Assembly (NCBI RefSeq): GCF_900103585.1
Contig: NZ_FNHV01000014.1
Location: 186,001 to 250,000 of the forward strand
DNA length: 64,000 nucleotides
From: Streptomyces sp. cf386
Lineage (GTDB): Bacteria; Actinomycetota; Actinomycetes; Streptomycetales; Streptomycetaceae
Reading direction: 5' to 3'
Shown here piece by piece: positions 1-8,702 of the stretch (positions are counted from its first letter, which is position 1; each line of letters starts with the position of its first letter). The notes beneath the pieces are model-generated. The model was not told the origin of the DNA, did no database searches, and was given only the letters and a program-made list of their open reading frames with translations. A program made the translations under genes and the position numbers.

Positions 1-8
1 ACGCGCTG

Positions 9-1043
9 GTGACCACGGCCGAGGCCGAGTCGACGATCATCGCGGCGGAGCCGGAGCGCATGGTGTACGCCATGCCGATCACCGCCCCGACGCAGGCGCC
101 GACCGAGTTCTTCCCGGCGTACCGCAGCGACGAGGACGTGGTCGCCCGTCACTCCAGGGCAGAGATGGCCGCCGCCCACGGGCCGGCCCCGGACGAACAC
201 AGCTTCACCTGGGGCCTGCAGGCGATCCGGGCCAACCTGTCCCACCTGACCGGACGCGGCGTGAAGGTCGCCGTCCTCGACACCGGCGTGGACACCGACC
301 ACCCGGACCTCGTCGGCTGCATCGAGGAGACGATGTCCTTCGTGCTCGGCGAGACGGTCGAGGACGTCCAGGGCCACGGCAGCCACTGCATAGGCACCGT
401 GGCCGGCCCGAACAAGCCGCAGCAGGGTCCCCGCTACGGCGTGGCCTGCGACGCCCGGATCCTCGCCGGGAAGGTCCTCAACAACCGGGGCCGCGGCGCC
501 GACGGCCAGATCCTGGCGGGCATTTCCTGGGCCATCGCCCGGGGTGCGCGGGTGATCTCCATGTCGCTCGGTGCTCCGGTCCAGGTCGGCGAGCTCTTCC
601 CGCAGACGTACGAGATCCTCGCCCAGCGCGCATTGGCGCTCGGGACGGTGATCGTCGCCGCGGCGGGCAACGAGAGCAACCGGCCGCCGAGCATCAAGCC
701 CGTCGGCCGGCCCGCCAACTGTCCCTCCATCCTCGCGGTGGGCGCGCTCGACAGGTCACTCACGCCGTCGTTCTTCTCCAACGGCGGCATCAACGGCCAG
801 GGCGGCGAGATCAACATCGCCGCGCCCGGCCGGGACGTGCGCTCGGCGGCCCCCGGCGGCGGGTACGACGACATGAGCGGTACGAGCATGGCCACGCCGC
901 ATGTCGCGGGTGTCCTCGCGATGATCGCCGAGGCGAACCCCCACGCCTCCGCGGCCGACCTCAAGGCCGCCCTGCTGTCCGGCGCGTTCCCGCTGTCCCA
1001 GCCCGTCAGGGACGTCGGCTCGGGCCTGCTCCAGGCCCCGTGA
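9..1043 (+). CDS. S8 (subtilisin-like) serine peptidase, possibly 5'-partial
   Basis: This is a subtilase. Its catalytic residues are visible: Asp91 in a VAVLDTGVD motif, His123 in GHGSH, oxyanion Asn221 in AAAGN and Ser293 in GTSMATPHVAG. The catalytic core fills residues 70-335. No signal peptide or membrane segment is visible and no I9 propeptide precedes the core, so the enzyme looks cytoplasmic or is truncated at the window edge. The frame stays open upstream of the GTG at position 9, so the real start may lie outside the window. The stop overlaps the start of the next gene by 4 bases (GTGA), so the two are translationally coupled. The partner encodes a small protein resembling a detached protease propeptide. 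Natural substrate unknown. Confidence 0.88.
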   Translation: MTTAEAESTIIAAEPERMVYAMPITAPTQAPTEFFPAYRSDEDVVARHSRAEMAAAHGPAPDEHSFTWGLQAIRANLSHLTGRGVKVAVLDTGVDTDHPDLVGCIEETMSFVLGETVEDVQGHGSHCIGTVAGPNKPQQGPRYGVACDARILAGKVLNNRGRGADGQILAGISWAIARGARVISMSLGAPVQVGELFPQTYEILAQRALALGTVIVAAAGNESNRPPSIKPVGRPANCPSILAVGALDRSLTPSFFSNGGINGQGGEINIAAPGRDVRSAAPGGGYDDMSGTSMATPHVAGVLAMIAEANPHASAADLKAALLSGAFPLSQPVRDVGSGLLQAP

Positions 1044-1288
1044 GCGAGTCGTCCGCGTCCGCGCCGGTCGGGGTCATCCTCGCGGTCGACCCCGGCCGGT
1101 TCGCGGACATCGTCGACGCCCTGCGGCGCAAGGGCCTGACGGTCACAGCCGAGCAGCCCCTCCTCGGCACGCTCTCCGGCACCGTCGCGGAGGACCGGAT
1201 ACCGGCCCTGGAGGCGGTCGACGGCGTCGATTCCGTCGACCGGGAACTCACCTTCCGCCTTCCCCCGCCCGACTCCCCGATCCAGTGA
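1040..1288 (+). CDS. Small propeptide/I9-inhibitor-like protein coupled to the subtilase
   Basis: 82 residues. The sequence has the hydrophobic pattern of a beta-alpha-beta-beta-alpha-beta fold: a strand (VGVILAVD), a helix around an FADIVDAL motif, a strand pair around LLGTLSG, a second helix (RIPALEAV) and a final strand (VDSVDRE). That order and the length match the I9 propeptide that chaperones and inhibits subtilases, here as a separate polypeptide. The GTG start lies inside the stop region of the peptidase gene (4-base overlap), which favours stoichiometric synthesis. Inference: it acts in trans as folding helper or inhibitor of the peptidase. No invariant catalytic motif confirms this, so it could be another small ferredoxin-fold protein. 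Confidence 0.6.
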   Translation: MSESSASAPVGVILAVDPGRFADIVDALRRKGLTVTAEQPLLGTLSGTVAEDRIPALEAVDGVDSVDRELTFRLPPPDSPIQ

Positions 1289-1295
1289 GCCCGAC

Positions 1296-1326
1296 CCACG
1301 CCCCGGTCATCCGGCCCGGGGCGTGG
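1296..1326. terminator. Bidirectional hairpin between convergent genes
   Basis: A perfect 11-bp stem (CCACGCCCCGG paired with CCGGGGCGTGG, 9-base loop) lies between the stop codons of the convergent genes ending at 1288 and 1330. There is no T-tract, as is common for Streptomyces terminators. It could serve transcripts from both sides. Confidence 0.6.
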
Positions 1327-1329
1327 CCG

Positions 1330-1800
1330 CTACTCGCAGGCCACCCCGTCCCCGTCACGGTCGAGGTGGCGGCCGTAGCCGGGATCACCGGCGTACACCG
1401 GCGCGGCGCCGGCGGCACGAGCGGCGTCGCAGTTGTCGTAGAAGACATCGCTGCCGGACGAGTCACCGCCACCGCTGTCGGAGCCGCTGTCCGCCGCGGG
1501 CTCCACCGTGACGGTGGCGGTGACCTTGACCGTCTTTGTGGCCGTCACGGTCGGAGCCGGTTCGGGTTCTTCCGCCGGGGCCGTCATGGTCGCCGTCACG
1601 GTGACCGTGGGACCCGGCGAGGCCGCCGTCGGCTGCGCTTCGGAGTTCTTCGAGCCCTGGTCGGAACCGCTCGCGGCGAAGCCGAGGAAGAAGGCCAGCC
1701 CGAGCGCGGGAAGCAGGTAGCGCTTGCGCGCCCATCGGGGCGCCGGGCGGAACGGCGGCGGCTGCTGCGGCACATGTGGTGCGGTGTCCGGATTGGGCAT
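1330..1800 (-). CDS. Excalibur calcium-binding domain protein, membrane-anchored
   Basis: 156 residues. A proline-rich N-terminus is followed by one membrane segment at about residues 28-45, then a long Thr/Val/Pro/Glu-rich stalk (repeated VTVTAT-type runs) and a C-terminal Excalibur domain. That domain has the conserved YDNCDAARAAG start and a final DRDGDGVAC calcium loop. The topology is a type II membrane protein with the domain outside the cell. Excalibur domains occur in actinobacterial surface proteins and nucleases and have no defined role here. A second Excalibur protein with an almost identical loop is encoded at 8200-8625. The gene converges on the subtilase operon. Confidence 0.85.
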   Translation of the reverse strand: MPNPDTAPHVPQQPPPFRPAPRWARKRYLLPALGLAFFLGFAASGSDQGSKNSEAQPTAASPGPTVTVTATMTAPAEEPEPAPTVTATKTVKVTATVTVEPAADSGSDSGGGDSSGSDVFYDNCDAARAAGAAPVYAGDPGYGRHLDRDGDGVACE

Positions 1801-1885
1801 GTCATCCCCCCACTGGTGTTGCGTGAGGGGATGACCGTAATGCCCGGCGTCCGGATGTGTAGGAGATGTGTCTGTTTCGTGACCG

Positions 1886-3049
1886 CTACGCGCGGAAGGG
1901 CCCCGTCACCTCATACGTGATCCCGCCCGACGAACTGCCGCTCGTCCCGCGCTGGCTGGAGAAGTACAGGCGTGTCCCGTTCGGGGAGAAGGCCGGCCCC
2001 GTGATCTCCGAGCTCGACTGGCCGTCGATCCGCAGGAACGAGGCGACGATGTCGTCCGGGGTGATCAGGCAGATCTCCATGTTGCCGCCGTCCTCGGCGA
2101 CGAAGAGGTCGCCGGAGGACGAGCCGGTGATGTTGTCGACGCCGGTGAGGGGGGCGGTGCCGTTGACGAGGGAGTCGTCGTACGCCAACTCGTAGGTGTT
2201 GTTGGTGAGGTTGAGTTGCCAGACGCGGTTGTCGCCCTTGGTGGTGAACCAGACCGTGTCGTCGGCGTAGTGGCAGCCCTCGCCGCCGTTGAAGGACTTG
2301 GAGCCGGAGACCTGGGAGCGGGTGGCGGTGGGGGAGCCGTCGGGGTCGGGGACGTTCGCCCAGGTGAAGGAGCCCGAGGTGCCGGAGCCCGCGACCATGA
2401 CCTGGAGCGTGCCGGAGGACAGGTTGCCCCAGGTCGTCGGGACGAAGCGGTAGAAGCGGCCGTTGGACTCGTCCTCGGTCAGGTAGATCACCTGGCGGTC
2501 CGGGTCGGCGGCGGCCGCCTCGTGCTTGAAGCGGCCCATCGCGTCCCGGCGGGTCGCCGTGTTGACGCCCCACGGGTCGGTCTCGTAGACGTAGCCGAGG
2601 GACACCTCCTCGCAGGACAGCCAGGTGTTCCACGGGGTCTTGCCGCCCGCGCAGTTCTGGCGGGTGGAGGAGAGGATGCGATACGCGCCCGTGATCGTGC
2701 CGGTCGACGAGAACTTCACCGCGCTCGCGCCGCCGGAGGGGTTGATCTCCGAGTTGGAGACGTAGATCCAGCCACTGCCGTCGGCGTAACAGGCGCCGCC
2801 GTCAGGGGCGTTGTGCCAGGTGTACGAGGTGCCGGAGACCGTCTGGCCGGAGCGGGCGATGACCCGGCTGGTGAAGCCGCTGGGGAGTCTGATGCCGTTG
2901 GCGTCGGGGGAGCCCAGCGGCCCGTAGGGGCCGGTGCCGGGCTGGGCGGGCGCGGCGTACGCGGCGCCGCGCCAAAGGGTTCCGCCGAACACGGCGGCAG
3001 AGCCGCCGAGGACGGCCGCACGCAGGAGGTTACGACGTTCCACTCTCAC
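1886..3049 (-). CDS. PhoX-like (DUF839) secreted protein, Tat substrate
   Basis: 387 residues. The N-terminus carries a double-arginine motif in an ERRNLLRAAV context, a hydrophobic stretch and an Ala-rich cleavage region, as in a Tat signal. The mature part is one long beta-rich domain of the alkaline phosphatase PhoX/DUF839 family, with EEVSLGYVYE-type and GGEGCHYADD segments typical of the family and acidic residues suited to Ca/Fe binding. PhoX enzymes are extracellular phosphomonoesterases, but many DUF839 members are uncharacterised, so the exact substrate is uncertain. It is transcribed alone. The upstream 236 bases hold its promoter and a short degenerate repeat. Confidence 0.8.
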   Translation of the reverse strand: MRVERRNLLRAAVLGGSAAVFGGTLWRGAAYAAPAQPGTGPYGPLGSPDANGIRLPSGFTSRVIARSGQTVSGTSYTWHNAPDGGACYADGSGWIYVSNSEINPSGGASAVKFSSTGTITGAYRILSSTRQNCAGGKTPWNTWLSCEEVSLGYVYETDPWGVNTATRRDAMGRFKHEAAAADPDRQVIYLTEDESNGRFYRFVPTTWGNLSSGTLQVMVAGSGTSGSFTWANVPDPDGSPTATRSQVSGSKSFNGGEGCHYADDTVWFTTKGDNRVWQLNLTNNTYELAYDDSLVNGTAPLTGVDNITGSSSGDLFVAEDGGNMEICLITPDDIVASFLRIDGQSSSEITGPAFSPNGTRLYFSSQRGTSGSSSGGITYEVTGPFRA

Positions 3050-3211
3050 TCCAAGAGGTGGAGACCGCCCCGCCGCCGGTCGGCGACGGGGGTCGTGCCT
3101 GGGGGGGCGGCATGGAACCTAGGGGCGCATGGTGGACGGGCCGTGGCCAACGCATGGCCGTCGGACGGCGTAGCTGGGTGCTGCATGTGCGCCGCCCATG
3201 AGGGCTCATGT

Positions 3212-3288
3212 GAGTGCCACCCGCGTGCGCTCCCCGGAGTGCATCCGCCCGTGTGCGCTCCTTGAGTGTCCCCGCCCGTGTGCGCTCA
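3212..3288. repeat. Three degenerate tandem repeats of about 26 bases
   Basis: Three adjacent units (3212-3236, 3237-3263, 3264-3288) each start with GAGTG and end in a GTGCGCTC core. The third overlaps the stop codon of the sensor kinase gene. They lie between the PhoX-like gene start and the kinase gene end. No function can be read from the sequence; a terminator-linked or regulatory role is possible. Confidence 0.5.
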
Positions 3289-4770
3289 CACACGCAACAC
3301 CGGCACCCCGCGCTTGCGTTGCCCGGGTTTCTCGGGCCCCGGCCCGTGCCCCTCGCGCGGCGCCTGAGCCGACGGCAGCCGGATCACCGCGTCCAGCCCG
3401 CCCGCGGCCGCCGCGTGCAGGTTCGCCTCGCCGCCGCTCGCGTGCGCGAGCCGTTGGACCAGCGACAGTCCCAGTCCCGTCCCGCCCTTGGGCGCGCCCG
3501 GCGCGCGCCAGAAGCGGTCGAAGGCGCGGGCGCGCTGCTCCGGGGTCATACCGGGGCCCTCGTCGGTGATGTGCAGGTCGACCCAGGCGGGGCGGGCGTC
3601 GCGCAGGGCGCGGCGGGCCGGCACATGGAGCCGCAGCTCCATGGTCACGGTGCTGTCGGACGGCGAGGCACGCAGGGCGTTGGACAGCAGGTTGTCCACG
3701 ATCTGCTCGACCCCGCCGGGTACGGCGAACACCGGACCGACACTGCCCGCGAAGAGCACGAGGGAGACCCGCTGCTTGTCGAAGAGCGGCTGCCAGGTGC
3801 GGTGCCGTTCCGCGCACACCGCCCCCACGTCGACCGGGCCGGGGGTCGCGGCGTTCTCCTCCAGGCGTGCCATCGCCAGCAGGCCCTCCACCATCCGCGA
3901 GAGCCGGTCCGTCTCGGTCACCGCGGCGGCGAGGCTGCCCCGGCCGCGGGCGGTGACGCTCGGCTCCAGGTTTTCCAGTCTCAGCCGCAGCGCAGCGAGC
4001 GGCGTCTTGAGCTGATGGGACGCCTCGCCCGCGAACGCGTGCTGTTCGTCGAGGAGATGGGCGAGGCGGGCCGCCGTACGGTTGAACGCGGCGGCCAGAC
4101 GTCGTACTTCGGGCGGGCCCTTCGTGATCGTCACCGGTGCGGCCAGACCGCCGTCCGCCAACTCATCGGTGGCGCGTTCCAGTTCGCGGATCGGGCGGCC
4201 GGTCCAGCGGGCGATGGCGAAGCCGACCACCGCGACCGCGGTGAGGACGCCGAGCCCGCCGAGGCCCAGCAACAGCCAGACATGATGGACGCGTTCGTGC
4301 ACCGTCCGGGTCGGCAGCGTCAGCCAGACGGCACCCTGCAGCCCCGAGGTGTGCCGGATGGGCGCGGCGACCGACAGGTACTCCACCCCGCCGATGGTCG
4401 ACGTACGGACGTCCACCGTGGAGGTGCCGTGCAGGGCGGCCGCAATGCCGGGCCGGGAGGCGAGTTCGGCGGACATCACGGCGGCCAGCGGATGCGAGGC
4501 GGCGAGGAGGGTGCCCGCGGCGTCCACGATCACCACCTTCCCGCCGATGCGCTCGGCGCAGTGCGCCACCCGGCGCGGCAGGTCCCGCTCCGACCGCCCC
4601 GCGCTGAGGGACAGCGAGGCGTACGCCGACACCGACTCGGCCTCGTCCTTCGCCGCGTTCACCACCCGCTCCCGCTCACTGCGCGAGTAGACGAAGCCCA
4701 GCGGGATCTCCAGGCAGACCAGCACGAGCGCGGCGAGGCTCAGATAGCTGAGCAGCAGCCGACGGGTCAT
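3286..4770 (-). CDS. Two-component sensor histidine kinase
   Basis: 494 residues counted from the ATG at 4770, chosen because it overlaps the upstream response regulator stop by 4 bases (ATGA) and begins a classic MTRRLLLSYLS membrane anchor. The order is: a first membrane helix, an extracytoplasmic sensor region of roughly 130 residues, a second membrane helix, a HAMP segment, an H-box with the phospho-acceptor His in a GEASHQLKTPLA motif, an N-box (VDNLLSNAL), and G-boxes (DEGPGMTPE and GTGLGLSL). It autophosphorylates and signals to the cotranscribed OmpR-type regulator. The signal is unknown. The divergent carbonic anhydrase/SulP operon is a possible target. Confidence 0.93.
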   Translation of the reverse strand: MTRRLLLSYLSLAALVLVCLEIPLGFVYSRSERERVVNAAKDEAESVSAYASLSLSAGRSERDLPRRVAHCAERIGGKVVIVDAAGTLLAASHPLAAVMSAELASRPGIAAALHGTSTVDVRTSTIGGVEYLSVAAPIRHTSGLQGAVWLTLPTRTVHERVHHVWLLLGLGGLGVLTAVAVVGFAIARWTGRPIRELERATDELADGGLAAPVTITKGPPEVRRLAAAFNRTAARLAHLLDEQHAFAGEASHQLKTPLAALRLRLENLEPSVTARGRGSLAAAVTETDRLSRMVEGLLAMARLEENAATPGPVDVGAVCAERHRTWQPLFDKQRVSLVLFAGSVGPVFAVPGGVEQIVDNLLSNALRASPSDSTVTMELRLHVPARRALRDARPAWVDLHITDEGPGMTPEQRARAFDRFWRAPGAPKGGTGLGLSLVQRLAHASGGEANLHAAAAGGLDAVIRLPSAQAPREGHGPGPEKPGQRKRGVPVLRV

Positions 4771-5591
4771 GGCGAGGACACCTGCGGCCCGCCCGGATCG
4801 GTCTGCACCGCCAGCCGGAAGCCGACCCCGCGCAACGTCTGGATCCACGCCGGGTCGCCCAACTTCCGCCGCAGCGAGGCGACATGGACGTCCAGTGTCT
4901 TGGTCGGTCCTTCGTAGTGCGGATCCCACACCCGGTCCAGGATCTGCTGCCGGGAACAGACCGCACCCGGATCCTCGGCCAGCAGCGCCAGCAACTCGAA
5001 CTCCTTCGGCGTGAGACTCACGGGCACCTCGCCGACCCAGACCTGCCGGGTGCGGCGGTCGACGACGAGGGGGCCGGGGGCGTACGCGGGCTGGGGCGCG
5101 GTGTCGTCGAACGCCGAGGGCGCCGCGGTCTCCTGCGGCGGGTGCGGGGGCGGCGCGATCTCGTACGACGGTGACGGCACGGTCTCGTACGGCCGGGGCG
5201 GCAGGGCGGCCACCGGCTCCGCCACCGCCTCCGTGCGCTGGGTCCGCCGGGTCACCGCACGCACCCGGGCCACCAACTCCCGCACGCTGAACGGCTTCGC
5301 CAGATAGTCGTCGGCCCCGAGCTCGAGACCGAGCACCCGGTCGGCCTCCTCACCCCGCGCACTCAGGATGATGACCGGCACGTCCGAGACCTGTCGGATG
5401 CCGCGGCAGACGTCGATGCCGTCCATGTCCGGCAACCCGAGGTCGAGCAGGACGACATCGCCGTACGGCCTTCTCAACCCCTCCGCTCCGGTGGTGACGT
5501 GATCCACCGTCAGGCCGAAGTTGCCCAGTCCCTCGGCGAGCGGTTCGGCGATCGTCTCGTCGTCCTCTATGAGCAGCACTTGTATGCCCAT
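4767..5591 (-). CDS. OmpR/PhoB-type response regulator with proline-rich linker
   Basis: 274 residues from the ATG at 5591, where the receiver domain begins (MGIQVLLIEDDE). Acidic residues near the N-terminus, the phospho-acceptor Asp in DVVLLDLGLPDMDG and the K in LAKPFS define the receiver. The C-terminal winged helix of the Trans_reg_C type spans about residues 180-265. Between them sits an unusually long linker of about 60 residues rich in Pro, Ala, Tyr and Glu with repeated YETVPSPSYE-like segments, whereas family linkers are usually 5-20 residues. It overlaps the kinase gene by 4 bases and so forms a two-gene operon. The divergent intergenic region (5592-5791) is the likeliest place for its binding site. 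Confidence 0.93.
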   Translation of the reverse strand: MGIQVLLIEDDETIAEPLAEGLGNFGLTVDHVTTGAEGLRRPYGDVVLLDLGLPDMDGIDVCRGIRQVSDVPVIILSARGEEADRVLGLELGADDYLAKPFSVRELVARVRAVTRRTQRTEAVAEPVAALPPRPYETVPSPSYEIAPPPHPPQETAAPSAFDDTAPQPAYAPGPLVVDRRTRQVWVGEVPVSLTPKEFELLALLAEDPGAVCSRQQILDRVWDPHYEGPTKTLDVHVASLRRKLGDPAWIQTLRGVGFRLAVQTDPGGPQVSSP

Positions 5592-5791
5592 GGGTCCTGT
5601 TCTCTCGAATTGACAATCTCTGCCCTGAAGTCGACACGCTACAGGGGACAAGCGCTTTCGTGGTCATGCGACAAAGAATGGCCAATTCCTGGGCGCGCTC
5701 TGGCCTTCGCTTAACCTTCGTCTGGGGTGGCCCCCTCTACGGTTGTGGTGACCTGGCAGAACGCAACGAACTTCCAGCCGAGGAGGCACCG

Positions 5792-6397
5792 TTGAAGGCA
5801 TTGCTGGACCGCGCCCGCTCGTTCAAACGGCGGGTCGATTTCGAGAGCGGTGAATACCGGAAACTGGCCGAGGGGCAATATCCCGAGGCGCTCTTCATTA
5901 CCTGTTCGGACTCGCGCGTCATACCCGCGCTGATAACCGGCGCGCGGCCCGGAGAAATATTCGAGCTGCGAAACGCGGGGAATATCGTGCCGCCGTACGG
6001 CAGCCCCGGCGCGTCCGGGGAGGCCGCCACCGTCGAGTACGCGTTGGAGGTGCTCGGCGTTCAGGACATCGTCGTGTGCGGTCACTCACACTGCGGCGCG
6101 ATGGGTGCGCTGAAGTCCGGCGACAACCTCTCCGCACTGCCCGGAGTGGACGCCTGGCTGCGACTGGCCCGCCCCGAACTGGCGACGGTCCTCACGACCG
6201 CCTCCGACGACCCTTCGCTGCCCGACGTGGCGCAGGGCAACGTCGTCAACCAGCTTGCCGTACTGCGGACTTACCCCGTGGTGCGACAGCGGCTGGACGC
6301 GGGGCGGCTGCGGCTGCACGGCTGGTACTACGAGGTCGACACCGGGCAGGTGCATGAACTGGAGGGCGACGGGCTGTTCCGGGTGCACAGCGGATGA
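5792..6397 (+). CDS. Beta-class carbonic anhydrase
   Basis: 201 residues from a TTG start at 5792, selected because AGGAGG lies 5 bases upstream and the protein then begins at the family's normal N-terminus. It interconverts CO2 and bicarbonate in the cytoplasm. Zinc ligands Cys38, His98 and Cys101 are in place, with the Asp40/Arg42 dyad in CSDSR and the GHSHCGAM motif. The frame is open further upstream, but that part has no family similarity. The stop overlaps the SulP transporter start by 4 bases, so the two work as a unit for bicarbonate supply. The gene is divergent from the two-component operon. Confidence 0.95.
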   Translation: MKALLDRARSFKRRVDFESGEYRKLAEGQYPEALFITCSDSRVIPALITGARPGEIFELRNAGNIVPPYGSPGASGEAATVEYALEVLGVQDIVVCGHSHCGAMGALKSGDNLSALPGVDAWLRLARPELATVLTTASDDPSLPDVAQGNVVNQLAVLRTYPVVRQRLDAGRLRLHGWYYEVDTGQVHELEGDGLFRVHSG

Positions 6398-8115
6398 GCG
6401 GGGCGCATGCGCGCGGGCGTACGCGCACCAAGGGCAGTCCACAGAAGAGCGGGGCGGCCGGGGGGCCGAAACCGCCGAAGGCCGGCGGCGTCGGCGCTGC
6501 GGGAGCCAAGCTCGACCTCGCCAACGAGATCACCGCCTCCCTCGTCGTCTTCCTCGTCGCCCTGCCGTTGTGCATCGGCGTCGCCGTGGCCTCGGGCGTC
6601 CCCGCTGAGCTCGGGATCATCTCCGGGGTGATCGGCGGTCTGGTCGTCGGCGCGGTCCGGGGCAGCACGCTCCAGGTCAGCGGGCCGGCCGCCGGGCTCG
6701 CCGCGCTCGTCGCGGAGACGGTGCTGGAGCACGGCGTGGCGATGCTCGGCGTGATCGTCCTGTTCTCGGGCATCCTGCAGATCGTCCTCGGCGTCGTACG
6801 CCTCGGCCGGATGTTCCAGGCGATCTCCATCGCCGTGGTCCAGGGGATGCTGGCCGGCATCGGGCTGCCGCTGATGTTCAGCCAGGCCTACCCGATGGCC
6901 GACGCCAAGGCGCCGGGCGTGCCGCTCGAGAACATGGCCGGGATACCGGGCCTGTTCGCCGACATCCTCACCGACCCGCAGGCGATGATCGCCACGCTGC
7001 TCGGCGTCGTCACGATCGTGCTGAGCTTCGTGTGGAAGAAGATGCCGGGCCCGGTGAAGCGGATCCCGGCCGCGCTGGTCGCGGTCGGCATCGGCATCGC
7101 GGTCGCCGCGCTGCCCGGCGTGGACGTGAAGACGCTCCAGGTCGGGAACCTGCTGGCGTCGGTGCAGGTGCCGGGGGCCGAGCAGTTCGCGGGCCTCGCC
7201 GACACCGCGGTCATCACCGCCATCCTCACCTTCACGGTCATCGCCTCCGCGGAGAGCCTGTTCACCGCCGCCGCCGTGGACCGTATGCACAGCGGGCCGC
7301 GCACCCGCTACAACACCGAACTCATCGCCCAGGGCGCCGGCAACACGATCGCGGGCGTCCTCGGCGCCCTGCCCATCACCGCGGTCGTCGCCCGCAGCTC
7401 GGCGAACGTCCAGGCCGGCGCGAAGACCCGGATCTCCCGCACCCTGCACGGCCTGTGGCTGCTGGCCTTCGCGCTGCTGCTGCCGCAGGTCCTGGCGCTG
7501 ATCCCGATCTCGGTGCTCGCGGGCGTCCTGGTGCACAGCGGCTGGAAGCTGTTCGCGCCGGAGGAGTTCCCGAAGATGTGGCGGCAGGACCGGGGCGAGT
7601 TCCTGGTGATGACGGTGACGACACTGGTCATCGTCGCGACCGCGCTGTTGGAAGGCGTCCTGATCGGCCTCGCGGCCGGGATCGTGCTGGCCGCCCTGCG
7701 CATGTCCCAGACGGTGATCCGGCAGCACGTCGAGGACGACACCGCGAAGGTCGTCATGGCGGGCAACGCGACCTTCCTGCGACTGCCGCAGGTGATCGAC
7801 GCGCTGGAGTCCGCGGCGGCCTCGGGCAAGCCCCGCATCCGCCTGGACCTGACCGGCGTCACCCATCTGGACCACGCGTGCCGCAACCAGGTGGAGGAGT
7901 TCACGGCACAGCAGCGGGGGATGGGGCTGCGGGTCGAGCTGCTGATGCCGGGACCGGCGCGGTCGGAGCCACCGGTCGTCACCGCACCGGCCCCCGCCCC
8001 GGCCTCGCCGTCGGCGCCCGGCCCGGATGCCGAGTGGTTCTACCTGGACACGAGGCCGCTGCTCGGCGACCACGAGGACTACGCGGAGAGCTACCGCACG
8101 GTCACGTCACGTTAG
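6394..8115 (+). CDS. SulP family anion (probable bicarbonate) transporter
   Basis: 573 residues. After a basic, Gly/Pro-rich tail of about 40 residues there are roughly 11-12 membrane helices of the SulP/SLC26 core, beginning with ANEITASLVVFLVALPLCIG and the QVSGPAAGLAAL segment lining the substrate path. A C-terminal STAS-like domain is at about residues 445-520. SulP proteins carry sulfate or bicarbonate. Direct 4-base overlap with a beta-carbonic anhydrase gene argues for bicarbonate, as in the BicA-type systems, but this is inference. The tail after residue 525 is Pro/Ala-rich and low complexity. Confidence 0.9.
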   Translation: MSGAHARGRTRTKGSPQKSGAAGGPKPPKAGGVGAAGAKLDLANEITASLVVFLVALPLCIGVAVASGVPAELGIISGVIGGLVVGAVRGSTLQVSGPAAGLAALVAETVLEHGVAMLGVIVLFSGILQIVLGVVRLGRMFQAISIAVVQGMLAGIGLPLMFSQAYPMADAKAPGVPLENMAGIPGLFADILTDPQAMIATLLGVVTIVLSFVWKKMPGPVKRIPAALVAVGIGIAVAALPGVDVKTLQVGNLLASVQVPGAEQFAGLADTAVITAILTFTVIASAESLFTAAAVDRMHSGPRTRYNTELIAQGAGNTIAGVLGALPITAVVARSSANVQAGAKTRISRTLHGLWLLAFALLLPQVLALIPISVLAGVLVHSGWKLFAPEEFPKMWRQDRGEFLVMTVTTLVIVATALLEGVLIGLAAGIVLAALRMSQTVIRQHVEDDTAKVVMAGNATFLRLPQVIDALESAAASGKPRIRLDLTGVTHLDHACRNQVEEFTAQQRGMGLRVELLMPGPARSEPPVVTAPAPAPASPSAPGPDAEWFYLDTRPLLGDHEDYAESYRTVTSR

Positions 8116-8199
8116 CGTCACGGGTCCTTCATATCTCCACCGCAACTGCGGCCCCTGGCTACGTTCGGCACCTCATGCACGACCAGGGAAGGACTCCCC

Positions 8200-8625
8200 G
8201 TGAACCTGTTCCGCAAGCGCGGCGCCATCGTCGTCGCCGCGCTGGCACTCGCCGCACTGCCGTCCACCGCCGCCGCCCATGACGGCGACCACCCGTTCGA
8301 GAACTGCACCGAGGCCTACGCCAACGGCTACGCCGACATCCCCGCGAACGACGAGCACTACGGCGGCCACCTCGACCGGGACGGCGACGGCCTCGGCTGC
8401 GACAACCCACCCGCGGGCTTCGTCCCCGCTGATGACACCTCCGACGACACCTCCGGTGCGGCCTCCGACGATTCCTCCGACGAGGCCGCGGGTCAGAAGG
8501 ACACCGACCTCGCGGCGACCGGCGGCGACGACAGCACCCCGTATCTGGCGGCGGGCGGCGCGGCCGCTCTGCTCGCCGGAGGCGGGGTGCTGCTGGTGAC
8601 CCGCAGGCGGCGCGCGAGTCGCTGA
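8200..8625 (+). CDS. LAATG-anchored Excalibur domain surface protein
   Basis: 141 residues from a GTG start with GGAAGGA just upstream. A Sec signal peptide (residues 1-27, ending AAAHDG) precedes an Excalibur domain (ENCTEAYANG through DRDGDGLGCD). An Asp/Ser-rich spacer follows. The C-terminus is a sortase signal: LAATG, then a hydrophobic helix and an RRRRASR tail. LAxTG is the motif used by Streptomyces class E sortases, so it should be covalently attached to the wall. The only sortase in the window (18824-19450) looks like class F, so its own enzyme is probably encoded elsewhere. It shares its calcium loop with the protein at 1330-1800. Confidence 0.88.
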   Translation: MNLFRKRGAIVVAALALAALPSTAAAHDGDHPFENCTEAYANGYADIPANDEHYGGHLDRDGDGLGCDNPPAGFVPADDTSDDTSGAASDDSSDEAAGQKDTDLAATGGDDSTPYLAAGGAAALLAGGGVLLVTRRRRASR

Positions 8626-8702
8626 CGCGCACCGGCGGGCTGCGGTGTGCGGACCCCGCTCGTAGGCTGAGCCGGAGCCGTCCGTAGCGGGAGGAGTTCG
8701 CC

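Noticed and set aside
5592..5791. A promoter from TTGACA at 5610-5615
   Set aside because: No convincing -10 hexamer lies 16-18 bases downstream, so only the region as a whole can be proposed.
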